41,112 nt of DNA from assembly GCA_016235545.1 (NCBI GenBank), contig JACRKB010000014.1, positions 1-41,112 on the forward strand, written 5' to 3'. Positions within the stretch are counted from its first letter, which is position 1; each line of letters begins with the position of its first letter. The DNA is from Verrucomicrobiota bacterium (GTDB lineage: Bacteria; Verrucomicrobiota; Verrucomicrobiia; Limisphaerales; SXTU01). A model generated the notes under the pieces. That model made no database searches, had not been told where the DNA came from, and saw only the letters and a list, made by a program, of their open reading frames with translations. Shown here piece after piece: positions 13,639-21,706 of this stretch. Position numbers and translations under genes: made by a program.

Positions 13639-15219
13639 GTGAAGCCGGCCATCCTCATCCTCGGGCTGCTCCTGTGCGCGCTGCCCGCCCGTGCGCAGAT
13701 GACCCTCGTGGAGGTGACGACCGTGCTGGCGCAGGCGGTGTCGCGCGCAGCGGTCGTCTCGCCTGCGAGCGTGGTGGCCGTGGTGGACCGCGAAGGGTTC
13801 GTGCTCGGCGTCTGGAGCGTGAACGGCCTCGCCCCGGCGGCGGACATTCAGGCCAACGCCATCGCCAAGGCTGGCACGGCGGCGTTTCTGAGCAGCGCGC
13901 AGAACGCCTTCACCCCGCGCACGGCGGCGATGATTGTGCAGCAGAACTTCCCGCCGGGCGTGAACAACAAGCCGCCCGGCCCGCTCGTGGGCGTGAACTT
14001 CTCGCAACTCTCGTTCTCCGACATCAACCGATATAAGCTCCCCGCCGAGGCTGGTCTGCTCACGCTCGGCTCCAGTCCAGCCGCGCCGTTGACGCAAATC
14101 GCCACGCCGCTTACCGGCGGTCTCGCGGGCACGGCGGGCGGGGTGCCGCTCTACCGCGCGGGCGTGCTCATCGGTGCCGTCGGTGTGGCGGGCGATGGGG
14201 ATGACAGCCCGCTGAACATCTCGGCCTCGACCGTCATCAGCCCGAAGGTGGACGAGGATGTGGCGCTTGCGGGCCAGGTCGGCTTCGAGCCGTCCGCGCG
14301 CATCCGTGGCAACAAGGTCTTCGTGGACGGCATCGCGCTGGCCTACGTGGCGAGCACGACTTTGCCGGGCGTCGTCACTCCGCTGGGCGGCATCGGCGCG
14401 GCAGTTGCAGGTTTCGCGCCGACGGCCAGCCCGGCTGGCCCGCTGCCTTACGTGGCCGCAACGATGGGCGGCGTGACCGGCGAGATTCGCCAGGCCATCA
14501 TCGCCGACCCGGGCGCGGTCCCGTTGCCCGGCGGCACGGCGCGGCTCACGGCGGCGGAAGTCACGGCCATCCTCACCGCCGGCGCGAACCGCGCCCGCAC
14601 GACGCGCGGTGGCATCCGCCTGCCACGCGGCGTGCAGATGCAGTGCTTCATTTCCGTGGTGAACAATCCCAACCTCGCCGGCACCGCGCCCGTCTGCCTC
14701 GGCACGTTCTGCACTTCGCCGGACTCGACGCGCTTCAGTTGGGACGTGTGTGTGCAGAAGGCTCGCACGGCGGTCTTCTTCAGTAGCGACGCGCGGGCGT
14801 TCACGGCGCGCACCGTGGGCTTCATGGCGCAAGGCACGTATCCACCCGGCATCGGCGGGACGACGCCCGGCATCTTCCTCGGCTTGCAGGAACGTTTCTC
14901 CATCATCACCATCCCGGCCATCGCGGCGGTCAACACGCTCAATGGCGCGGCCTTCACGACCTCCATCGCGGTGAACCCAAACTTGCCGAACGGCATGACC
15001 ATCTTCGCCGGCTCCATGCCGCTCTATCGCGGCGGTGTGCTCATCGGTGCGGTGGGAGTGAGCGGCGACGGCATTGACCAGGACGACCTCGTCGCAGCCT
15101 CCGCAGCTGCGGCACTCGGCGGCATCTTCCTCCCGCCGGAGCCAGTGCGTGCTGACCGCAGCCTGCATCGCGGCGCGCGTCTGCCACTGGTGAAGTTCCC
15201 GCGAAACCCGGCACTGTAG
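13639..15219 (+). CDS. exported tandem GlcG/HbpS-type haem-binding-fold protein
   Basis: A 526-residue protein starting at GTG 13639, which opens a clean signal peptide (KPAILILGLLLCALPARA, then Q). The frame extends upstream to a TTG at 13597 but that gives a poor leader. Two copies of the GlcG/HbpS (Haem_degrading) fold follow. Copy one, about residues 20-245, has LVEVTTVLAQAVSRA, VVAVVDREGFVLGVW, KAGTAAFLSSAQNAFTPRT and PLYRAGVLIGAVGVAGDG. Copy two, about 300-515, has LTAAEVTAILTAGANRA, KARTAVFFSSDARAFTART and PLYRGGVLIGAVGVSGDG. Four cysteines occur in copy two (CFISVV, CLGTFC, DVCVQKA). Family members bind haem or act as sensors and redox accessories. Its divergent position next to the cytochrome-porin pair suggests a linked periplasmic role, which is inference. 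Confidence 0.85.
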   Translation: MKPAILILGLLLCALPARAQMTLVEVTTVLAQAVSRAAVVSPASVVAVVDREGFVLGVWSVNGLAPAADIQANAIAKAGTAAFLSSAQNAFTPRTAAMIVQQNFPPGVNNKPPGPLVGVNFSQLSFSDINRYKLPAEAGLLTLGSSPAAPLTQIATPLTGGLAGTAGGVPLYRAGVLIGAVGVAGDGDDSPLNISASTVISPKVDEDVALAGQVGFEPSARIRGNKVFVDGIALAYVASTTLPGVVTPLGGIGAAVAGFAPTASPAGPLPYVAATMGGVTGEIRQAIIADPGAVPLPGGTARLTAAEVTAILTAGANRARTTRGGIRLPRGVQMQCFISVVNNPNLAGTAPVCLGTFCTSPDSTRFSWDVCVQKARTAVFFSSDARAFTARTVGFMAQGTYPPGIGGTTPGIFLGLQERFSIITIPAIAAVNTLNGAAFTTSIAVNPNLPNGMTIFAGSMPLYRGGVLIGAVGVSGDGIDQDDLVAASAAAALGGIFLPPEPVRADRSLHRGARLPLVKFPRNPAL

Positions 15220-15227
15220 AAAAGGCA

Positions 15228-15385
15228 TTTTGCCGCGAAAGGGCGCAGGGAGCACAGAGAATGAAAAGCCAAAGGCAGAGCTTCCAACGTCCAGAGGCGC
15301 GTCCGTTGAACGTCGAGCATTGGACAGTAAGCCTTGAAAGTTTGTCGTGCCTCCTTGCGTTCTTTGCGCCCTCTCGCGGCCATTC
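15228..15385. repeat. inverted repeat F overlapping the esterase N-terminus
   Basis: Left arm 15228-15256 (TGCCGCGAAAGGGCGCAGGG) and right arm 15355-15385 (TTTGCGCCCTCTCGCGGCCA) pair over about 25 nt. It belongs to the GCAAAGGCGCAGAG family. The ATG at 15261 and the first 40 codons of the esterase frame lie within it. Confidence 0.85.
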
Positions 15386-16196
15386 AGTTCTTCTCTTCCT
15401 GCTCTTCAGCCTCGCCGCCCGCGCTGCCGAGCCAGTGATTTCCTCGGCCAAGTCGGCCACGAACGGCTTCGTGGTCCACACTGTCCAGTCCGAGTTCCAA
15501 GGCGGTCCGACCAAAATCTACATCCGCACGCCGGACAAGATTCTGCCGGGCGCACGTCTGCCCGTGCTGCATCTCCTGCCGGTCGAGGCGAAGGATGAAC
15601 AGCGCTGGGGCGACCCTCTCGCAGAGGCCGCGAAGCTGGACCTCGCCAACAAGCTCAACGTCATCGTCGCCTACACGACGTTCAGCCATCTGCCGTGGTT
15701 CTGCGATCATGCGACGGACCTGCGCATTCGGCAGGAGACTTACTTCCTGAAAGTCGTCGTCCCATTCATCGAGCGCGCCTACCCCGCCCGTGCCGAGCGC
15801 GACGCGCGGCTGCTGCTCGGCTTCAGCAAGTCCGGCTGGGGCGCGTGGAGTTTGCTGCTGCGCAACCCCGAGCTGTTCGGCAAGGCCGCCGCGTGGGACT
15901 CGCCGATGATGATGGAGAAGGGACTCTACGGCATGGCGGCGATCGCCGGCACGCAGGAGAACTTCGGTCGGCACCGCATCCCGACGTTGCTGCGCGAACG
16001 CGGCAAGTCGCTCGGCTCTGAGCCGCGCCTGCTGCTCATGGGCTACGAAAATTTCCGCGCGCCCACGCAGCAGGCCCACGCGCTGCTCGACGAGTTGGGA
16101 ATCCCGCACGCCTATCGCGACGGGCCGCAGCGAAAGCATCATTGGAACACCGGCTGGGTGGAGGAGGCCGCGCGCTGGCTGGCGACTGGCCAGTAG
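15261..16196 (+). CDS. esterase-like alpha/beta hydrolase, exported
   Basis: A 311-codon frame resembling the esterase D/feruloyl-esterase (PF00756) fold. The nucleophile elbow is LLLGFSKSGWGAW, with S189 as the probable catalytic serine. A late histidine (KHHWNTGW, about residue 291) and an acid after LLLMGYENF complete a plausible triad. Residues 1-42 come from inverted repeat F; the signal-peptide core VLLFLLFSLAARAA begins at residue 43. No ATG lies directly before it. A TTG at 15345, codon 29, could also start the protein. The gene leads into the TonB/ExbB/ExbD set, and an esterase removing side groups from polysaccharide or a siderophore would fit TonB-linked uptake (inference). Confidence 0.75.
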   Translation: MKSQRQSFQRPEARPLNVEHWTVSLESLSCLLAFFAPSRGHSVLLFLLFSLAARAAEPVISSAKSATNGFVVHTVQSEFQGGPTKIYIRTPDKILPGARLPVLHLLPVEAKDEQRWGDPLAEAAKLDLANKLNVIVAYTTFSHLPWFCDHATDLRIRQETYFLKVVVPFIERAYPARAERDARLLLGFSKSGWGAWSLLLRNPELFGKAAAWDSPMMMEKGLYGMAAIAGTQENFGRHRIPTLLRERGKSLGSEPRLLLMGYENFRAPTQQAHALLDELGIPHAYRDGPQRKHHWNTGWVEEAARWLATGQ

Positions 16197-16330
16197 CAAT
16201 CGAGCAGGGCGCGGGCGCGGGGGCACAGATTCCTCTGCGGGAAAGGACGAGTCGGGAAGCTTGTTGGCCGGGAATGGGGTGCTCTCCCTGCTTGTAATTC
16301 TAGCCCTGCTCGCTGACCGAGACCGGACTG

Positions 16331-17584
16331 ATGAACTTCATCTTCCGCCCGTCCGCCGCGCCTGCTACTTTGTCCGGCGTGGATTTGGCGGAATACAAAA
16401 TGCGGCGACCGCGACACGAGCAGGCGAGCCTGCTCGTGCTGGCGTTCGTGTGCTCCATCGTCGCGCACGTTGTGTTCATGCTGGCGTGGGAATTCCGCGC
16501 GCACCTGCCGCACCTCGCGTGGATGGACTGGCTCAAGGCCCAGTCGGCCAAGCTCAACCCCGTCGCGTTGTTGATGAAGATCGAAGAGCCGAAGCCGCTG
16601 CCGCCAGAATTGAAGAAACTCCTCGCCACCCAACCACCACCGGAAGACCCGCCAATGCCGCAGCTCACCTTCGTGGACGTGGACCCAGCGCTCGCCACTG
16701 AGCCGCCGAAGGATGCGAAGTTTTACTCTCCCGTCAGCACACGCGCGGCGAATCCGGACCCCAAGATTCAATCCAACGTCCCGAAAATGGACGGCAAGCA
16801 GGAACAGTTCGCCAAGGTCACAGAAGTTGCCAGGCCGCTGCCGCTTGTCGAACCCCCGCCTGCACCCAAGCCGAAGGCGCCGACGCCACCACCCGAAACC
16901 AGGACCACTACAGAACCGAAACCTCAGCCTTCGCCATCAGCCCCGCAGGCCGCGCAGCCGAAGAAGGCCGAGCCACAGCCGCTCAAGCCCGTGCCCCCTC
17001 CAGCTCCGAAGCCCGCCGGCGACACGCTGCCACAGCCCAAGCTCCGGCCGCCCGCGCCCACTCAAACTGCCAAGGCCACGGCGGATTTCCTCAGCGGCCC
17101 GTCGTTGAACCCGAGCACAGCGAAGCCCATAGCGCAACCCGAGCCGGGCGAGGCTGACACGAAAATTTCCCGCCCGCGCACCATCAAGGAAGCCCTCGCG
17201 CGCCGACAACAGAGCGGGCTCGTCGGTGAGCGGATGAAGCAGGAGGGTGGCGTCAAGCACCTCGGAGTCAGTGCGCTGGACGTGCGCGGCATGGCCTTTG
17301 GAGCCTACGATGCCGCCATCATTCAGGCCATCCAGCAACGCTGGCATGATTTGCTGGAGTCGCGCCCCACGCCGCGCGGCAAGGTGGTGCTGGAGTTTCG
17401 GCTGCACTTCGACGGACGCGTGACGGACATGAAAGTCAACGACGCAGATGTGGGCGATCTTTACGCGCTCTTCTGCCAGAAGGCCGTGCAGGATCCCGCG
17501 CCTTATCCGCGCTGGCCCAGCGATATGCGCCGCCAGTTGGCCGCCGACCACCGTGACGTGCGCTTCACGTTCTACTACAACTGA
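16331..17584 (+). CDS. TonB-like energy-transducing protein
   Basis: A 417-residue protein with TonB layout. A short cytoplasmic N-terminus (to about residue 31) precedes one membrane helix at about 32-53 (SLLVLAFVCSIVAHVVFML). A long proline/lysine-rich spacer (about 80-275, with PPPAPKPKAPTPPP and similar) would cross the periplasm. The C-terminal domain from about 320 (AIIQAIQQRWHDLL, GKVVLEFRLHFDGRVTDM, ending FTFYYN) matches TonB/TolA C-terminal folds. With ExbB and ExbD downstream it should couple proton motive force to outer-membrane receptors. The helix has the SxxxH pattern (SIVAH) typical for ExbB contact. No TonB-dependent receptor lies in the window. TolA-like function cannot be excluded. 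Confidence 0.88.
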   Translation: MNFIFRPSAAPATLSGVDLAEYKMRRPRHEQASLLVLAFVCSIVAHVVFMLAWEFRAHLPHLAWMDWLKAQSAKLNPVALLMKIEEPKPLPPELKKLLATQPPPEDPPMPQLTFVDVDPALATEPPKDAKFYSPVSTRAANPDPKIQSNVPKMDGKQEQFAKVTEVARPLPLVEPPPAPKPKAPTPPPETRTTTEPKPQPSPSAPQAAQPKKAEPQPLKPVPPPAPKPAGDTLPQPKLRPPAPTQTAKATADFLSGPSLNPSTAKPIAQPEPGEADTKISRPRTIKEALARRQQSGLVGERMKQEGGVKHLGVSALDVRGMAFGAYDAAIIQAIQQRWHDLLESRPTPRGKVVLEFRLHFDGRVTDMKVNDADVGDLYALFCQKAVQDPAPYPRWPSDMRRQLAADHRDVRFTFYYN

Positions 17585-17588
17585 TGCC

Positions 17589-17694
17589 GAGTTGAGAGTT
17601 GGGGAGTTGAGAGTTGAAAGTCGGAAGCCGAAGCCACACGCCCACTCGCCGCGCGCCTCCCAACTCTCAACTTTCATCTTTCAACTCTTCCCCC
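17589..17694. repeat. inverted repeat G between tonB-like and exbB-like genes
   Basis: Left arm 17589-17621 and right arm 17657-17694 are built of GTTGAGA/GTTGAAA units (AGTTGAGAGTTGGGGAGTTG against CAACTCTCAACTTTCATC). The loop is about 35 nt. It starts 5 bases after the TonB-like stop and ends 26 bases before the ExbB start. Confidence 0.85.
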
Positions 17695-17720
17695 AGCCCG
17701 TCATCAATTCCGTCCGACAA

Positions 17721-18332
17721 ATGGAACAGGCCATCTACCTCGTGCTGACGCTGACCTCGGTGATCAGCATGACCTTCATCATTGAACGTGGGCTCGCGCT
17801 CCGCTTGGCGCGCGTCATTCCGCCCGTGCTCGAGGAGGCGGTCGAGAACTGCCAGTCGCCCGCCGACCTGCCAATGCTCCGCCGCTCCTGCGAGCAGCAT
17901 CCTTCGGCACTGGGCCGGCTGCTGCTCGTCGCCGCGAGCCACCTCGACTGCCCCAAGGGCGAGAACATCGACGCGCTGCAAACCAAGGCGCGGCACGAGA
18001 TGGCGCAGTTGGAGCGCGGCCTCGTCGTGCTGGAAATCATCACGGGCATCGCACCGCTGCTGGGACTTGTCGGCACGGTGTATGGGTTGATCCTGCTCTT
18101 CACCGGCCTCGGCCAGCAGACGCTGGGTGGGGACAACACGCTCTTCGCCGCCGGCATCGCACTGGCCCTGCGAGCCACGCTGCTGGGCCTGCTCGTCGCG
18201 ATCCCATCGCTGGTCGCGTGGAGCTACTACAGCAAGCGCGTGGAGTCGCTGGCCGTCGAGATGGAGACCCTCTGCGACGAGTTTCTCCAGCGCCAATATC
18301 GGTCCATGAACGCGGCACCTTCACCACGGTGA
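17721..18332 (+). CDS. exbB: ExbB/TolQ/MotA-family proton channel subunit
   Basis: A 203-residue inner-membrane protein with three helices: about residues 3-22, 105-128 and 140-165. The family core is ITGIAPLLGLVGTVYGLILLF (here IAPLLGLVGTVYGL), followed by a soluble link and GIALALRATLLGLLVAIPSLVAW, where a conserved threonine and the small-residue face line the channel. It forms the pentameric motor with ExbD that drives TonB. ATG 17721 starts MEQAIYLVL; the frame is open upstream but that part is repeat G. It lies in the order tonB-exbB-exbD. The choice of ExbB over TolQ rests on the TonB-like neighbour. Confidence 0.9.
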   Translation: MEQAIYLVLTLTSVISMTFIIERGLALRLARVIPPVLEEAVENCQSPADLPMLRRSCEQHPSALGRLLLVAASHLDCPKGENIDALQTKARHEMAQLERGLVVLEIITGIAPLLGLVGTVYGLILLFTGLGQQTLGGDNTLFAAGIALALRATLLGLLVAIPSLVAWSYYSKRVESLAVEMETLCDEFLQRQYRSMNAAPSPR

Positions 18333-18353
18333 AACCAAGATCGGGAATTTATT

Positions 18354-18511
18354 GGGAGGGCAGGAGGGCAGGGGACGGAGACTGTCTGAACGCGACAGGT
18401 CTTTTCCTCTGGCTTTCCCCTCCGTGCGTGACAGCGCTCCCAGAGAGCTGTCTTTCGCAATGCAGCATGCGGATGAAGTGCGTTCCCCCTCCTGCGCTCC
18501 TGCCCTCCTGA
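18354..18511. repeat. inverted repeat H between exbB and exbD
   Basis: Left arm 18354-18376 (GGGAGGGCAGGAGGGCAGGG) and right arm 18481-18511 (CCTGCGCTCCTGCCCTCCTG) pair over about 23 nt. Inside is a 6-bp hairpin GACAGC-GCTGTC near 18430-18452. The right arm ends 9 bases before the ExbD start codon. Confidence 0.85.
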
Positions 18512-18520
18512 CAAAAGTTC

Positions 18521-18943
18521 GTGCAATTCCTCGCCCGCAAACGCCGCCTTCCGCCCGCCGTCATCATCGTCTCGCTGATTGACGTGCTGATGGTGGTGCT
18601 CATCTTCCTGATGGTCACGACGACTTTCCGCCAGCAGCCCGCCGTGAAGCTTGCACTCCCTGAATCCAAGCAGGCCAAGGAAGGCATCGCCGACAAGGTT
18701 CCTCCGCTTTTCGTGGACATCGTCAAGACCGCGCCGCACCTGCACTTCGGCGGGAAGCCCGTGACGGCCGAGAAATTGCAGGAGGAACTTGTCGCCAAGG
18801 TCAGGGAGAATCCAAACCTCACCCTCGCCATCCGCTCTGACACGGAAGCGCCCGTCGGCCAGCTCGTGAAGGTGATGGACGCCGCGAAAGTCGCGAAGGT
18901 GAAGGCTGTCACCGCCTACACGAAGCAGCCGGGGCAGAAGTGA
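18521..18943 (+). CDS. exbD: ExbD/TolR-family biopolymer transport protein
   Basis: A 140-residue protein starting at GTG 18521. A short basic N-terminus (QFLARKRR) precedes one membrane helix at about residues 13-34 that contains the essential proton-carrying aspartate, D21, in SLIDVLMVVLIFLMV. The periplasmic domain (residues 40-140) has the ExbD fold pattern: VKLALPESK, LFVDIV, LAIRSDTEAPVGQLVKVMDAA and a C-terminal strand. It works with ExbB upstream to energise TonB. The start lies 9 bases beyond inverted repeat H, with no Shine-Dalgarno sequence. Confidence 0.92.
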   Translation: MQFLARKRRLPPAVIIVSLIDVLMVVLIFLMVTTTFRQQPAVKLALPESKQAKEGIADKVPPLFVDIVKTAPHLHFGGKPVTAEKLQEELVAKVRENPNLTLAIRSDTEAPVGQLVKVMDAAKVAKVKAVTAYTKQPGQK

Positions 18944-18946
18944 AGA

Positions 18947-19044
18947 GAGGGGAAGTGATTAGTAGTCAGTTCCAAGTCAGAACAGCGGCGCTTGCCGGTT
19001 CAGCCACCCGATGCCGACTAATCACTAATCACTTTCTTCCCCCG
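18947..19044. repeat. inverted repeat I after exbD
   Basis: Left arm 18947-18970 (GGGGAAGTGATTAGTAGTCA) and right arm 19014-19044 (CTAATCACTAATCACTTTCT) pair over about 22 nt around a 43-nt loop. The arms are made of GTGATTA units. It starts 3 bases after the exbD stop and ends 32 bases before the next gene. Confidence 0.85.
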
Positions 19045-19076
19045 CCGCACTTCTGCTCTACTCACCCGCACGCATT

Positions 19077-21692
19077 ATGAAACAACTGCTCCATTGCACC
19101 GCCCTCACCCTAGTTCTCAGCCTGCTCTCCGCCGCAGCCCAGGACGCCAAGCCCGCCAAGAAGGCCGCGAAGAAAGCCCCGTCGCCAAACGCCGGCATCG
19201 CCGTGAACGAGAACAAGGCCACGCCGCTCGAACGCATCAAGGTTCTCAAGGACTTCAAGGTCGAGCTGCTCCACTCGGTGCCCATCGGCGAGCAAGGCTC
19301 GTGGGTCAACCTCTGCACCGACGGCAAGGGCCGCATCATCGCCAGTGACCAATACGGCGGCCTCTACCGCTTCGCGCCACCCGCGCCCGGCCAGCCGCTC
19401 GACCCGACCAAGATCGAGCCAATCCCCGCCGCCATCCGCGCGGTGAACGGCCTGCTCTGGTTCAACAACGGCCTCTACTGCGCTGTGAATGACTACGAGA
19501 ACAAAATCCCCAGCGGCCTCTACCGCGTGACTTCCTCGAAGAACGACGATGTTCTCGACAAGGTGGAGCTGCTCCGCGACATGCAGGCGCGCGGCGACCA
19601 CGGCGTCCACGCCATCGTGCTCGCGCCGGACGCGAAGTCCCTCTTCCTCATCACGGGCAACGGGACGAAGCCCACGGCGTTCAGCTCCTCGAAAGTTCCG
19701 CTGGTCTGGGGCGAGGATCACGTTCTCCCGCGCATGCCCGACGGTCGCGGCTTCATGCGCGAGGTGCTCGGCCCCGGCGGCATCATTTACCGCGTGTCGC
19801 TCGATGGGAAAGACTTCGAGGCCTACTCCTCCGGCTACCGGAACATCTTCGACGCGGCCATCAACCGCGACGGCGAGCTGTTCACCTACGACGCCGACAT
19901 GGAATACGATTTCAACACGCCGTGGTATCGGCCGACGCGAGTGAACCACGTCACCAGCGGCTCCGAATACGGCTGGCGCAACGGCGCGGGCAAGCGCCCC
20001 GAGTGGTATCCCGACAACCTCGGCGCGGTCGCGAACATCGGGCCCGGCTCGCCCACCGGCGTGACCTTCGGCTACGGCGCGAAGTTCCCCGTGAAGTATC
20101 AGGACGCGCTCTTCATCCTCGACTGGAGCTGGGGCAAGCTCTACGCCGTCCACCTCAAGGCCGAGGGTTCCAGCTACACCGCCACGCGCGAGGAATTCCT
20201 CTCCGGCGCGCCGCTGCCGCTCACCGACGCCATCATCCATCCGGGAGACGGCGCGATGTATTTCGCCATCGGCGGGCGCAAGGTGCAGTCTGGCCTCTAC
20301 CGCGTGACCTACACGGGCAAGGAATCCACGGCACCGTCGAAGTCCGTGACCGACCCGGTCGCCGCGAAAGCCCGTGACATCCGCCGCTCGCTCGAAGCTT
20401 TCCACGGCAAGGCCGACCCAAAGGCCATCGCCGCCGCCTGGCCAAACTTGAACAGCAGCGACCGCTACCTCCGCTGGGCTGCGCGCGTCGCACTGGAATG
20501 GCAGCCGGCGTCCACTTGGGCTGACAAGGCGCTCACCGAAAAGGACGGCGGCAAGCAAGTCGAGGCCCTGCTCGGCCTCGCACGACTCACTGGCATTGAC
20601 CCGCAGCATCGCAAGCCCACCGACCCGCCCGTGGACACCGCGATGGGCGCGAAGATTTACTCCGCGCTGATGAAGCTAGATTGGAAGACGCTCAACCAGG
20701 AGCAGCGCCTCGCGCTTGTCCGCACCTGCTCGATTTGCCTCGTGCGCTTTGGCCAGCCCGACGACGCCACACGCCAGCGGCTCGTCGCCAAGCTCGACCC
20801 GCTGTTCCCCGCCGAGAACTTCCCGCTCAACTGGGTGCTGTGCGAGACGCTCGTCGCCCTCCAGTCGCCGAACATCGCCGCCAAGGGCATCGCCGCGCTG
20901 AAGAACGCGCCCGGCCAGGAGGAGCAGATGGAATACGCGCGCTCGTTACGGATGCTCAAGACCGGCTGGACCCCTGCGCTGCGCACCGACCAGTTCAACT
21001 GGTTCCTGCGCGCCGCGAACTACCGGGGCGGCGCGAGCTTCGAGAAGTTCATCGAGTTCATCCGCACCGGAGCCGAGGCCACGCTGACCGACGCGGAGAA
21101 GGCCACGCTGGCTGACTTGCTCGCCAAGAAGCCCGTGAAGAAATCACCGCTCGAAGCGCTCGCCGAGGCCTTCGCGGGCCGGACGATGGTGAAGGAGTGG
21201 AAGCTCGACGAGCTCGCCGCCGCTGCTGAGAAGGGCGGACTCCAACACCGCAACTACGCAAACGGCCGCAAGATGTTCGGCGCGTCCGCGTGTTTCGCGT
21301 GCCACCGTTTCGGCAACGAGGGCGGCATGACCGGCCCGGACCTCACGGGCGCGGGCGGCCGCTACAACGCGCGCGACTTCCTCGACCAGATCATCAACCC
21401 GAGCAAGGAAATCAACGAGCAGTTCGTCCCCGTGGTGCTGACGAAGGCCGACGGTGAGAAAATCTCCGGCATCATCGTGAACCTCAGCGGCGACACTGTG
21501 CAGGTGAACACCGACCTCACCGACCCGAACCAGCGCCTCGGCGTGGACCGCAAGCAAGTCGTGAAGATGGAGCCGTCAAAGGTTTCGCCCATGCCCGAGG
21601 GCCTCATCAACATGCTCAAGCAGGAGGAAATCCTCGACCTCGTCGCCTACGTCCTGAGCGGCGGCGACGCGAAGCACGCGATGTTCAAGTAG
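19077..21692 (+). CDS. PVC-type haem-binding propeller protein with C-terminal cytochrome c
   Basis: An 871-residue exported protein. The signal peptide covers residues 1-22 (TLVLSLLSAAAQ), followed by a Lys/Ala-rich linker. Residues about 45-420 form a membrane-bound-dehydrogenase/propeller region (VNLCTDGKGRIIASDQYGGL, GVHAIVLAPDAKSLFLITGN, TYDADMEYDFNTPWYRPTRV, then NHVTSGSEYGWR). Residues 430-700 are helical, HEAT-like. The C-terminal domain from about 725 has one haem site, CFACH (about 738-742), the partner motif GGMTGPDLTGAGGRY, and DFLDQIINPSKEI, as in PVC-specific haem-binding domains. These proteins are thought to oxidise sugars or hydroxylated compounds and pass electrons to their haem; substrate is unknown here. 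Confidence 0.92.
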   Translation: MKQLLHCTALTLVLSLLSAAAQDAKPAKKAAKKAPSPNAGIAVNENKATPLERIKVLKDFKVELLHSVPIGEQGSWVNLCTDGKGRIIASDQYGGLYRFAPPAPGQPLDPTKIEPIPAAIRAVNGLLWFNNGLYCAVNDYENKIPSGLYRVTSSKNDDVLDKVELLRDMQARGDHGVHAIVLAPDAKSLFLITGNGTKPTAFSSSKVPLVWGEDHVLPRMPDGRGFMREVLGPGGIIYRVSLDGKDFEAYSSGYRNIFDAAINRDGELFTYDADMEYDFNTPWYRPTRVNHVTSGSEYGWRNGAGKRPEWYPDNLGAVANIGPGSPTGVTFGYGAKFPVKYQDALFILDWSWGKLYAVHLKAEGSSYTATREEFLSGAPLPLTDAIIHPGDGAMYFAIGGRKVQSGLYRVTYTGKESTAPSKSVTDPVAAKARDIRRSLEAFHGKADPKAIAAAWPNLNSSDRYLRWAARVALEWQPASTWADKALTEKDGGKQVEALLGLARLTGIDPQHRKPTDPPVDTAMGAKIYSALMKLDWKTLNQEQRLALVRTCSICLVRFGQPDDATRQRLVAKLDPLFPAENFPLNWVLCETLVALQSPNIAAKGIAALKNAPGQEEQMEYARSLRMLKTGWTPALRTDQFNWFLRAANYRGGASFEKFIEFIRTGAEATLTDAEKATLADLLAKKPVKKSPLEALAEAFAGRTMVKEWKLDELAAAAEKGGLQHRNYANGRKMFGASACFACHRFGNEGGMTGPDLTGAGGRYNARDFLDQIINPSKEINEQFVPVVLTKADGEKISGIIVNLSGDTVQVNTDLTDPNQRLGVDRKQVVKMEPSKVSPMPEGLINMLKQEEILDLVAYVLSGGDAKHAMFK

Positions 21693-21706
21693 GCCGTGAT
21701 CTGGTC

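Noticed and set aside
13354..15255. 633-codon open frame on the minus strand
   Set aside because: Antisense to the GlcG-like gene, which has a signal peptide and two recognisable domains. The antisense product is Arg/His-rich without motifs.
16201..16311. Weak inverted pair CGAGCAGGGC / GCCCTGCTCG before the TonB-like gene
   Set aside because: Only 10 nt with a 90-nt loop; in GC-rich DNA this can be chance, so it was not counted with the long repeats.
19110..20609. 499-codon open frame on the minus strand
   Set aside because: Antisense to the PVC haem-binding gene; composition typical of a shadow.
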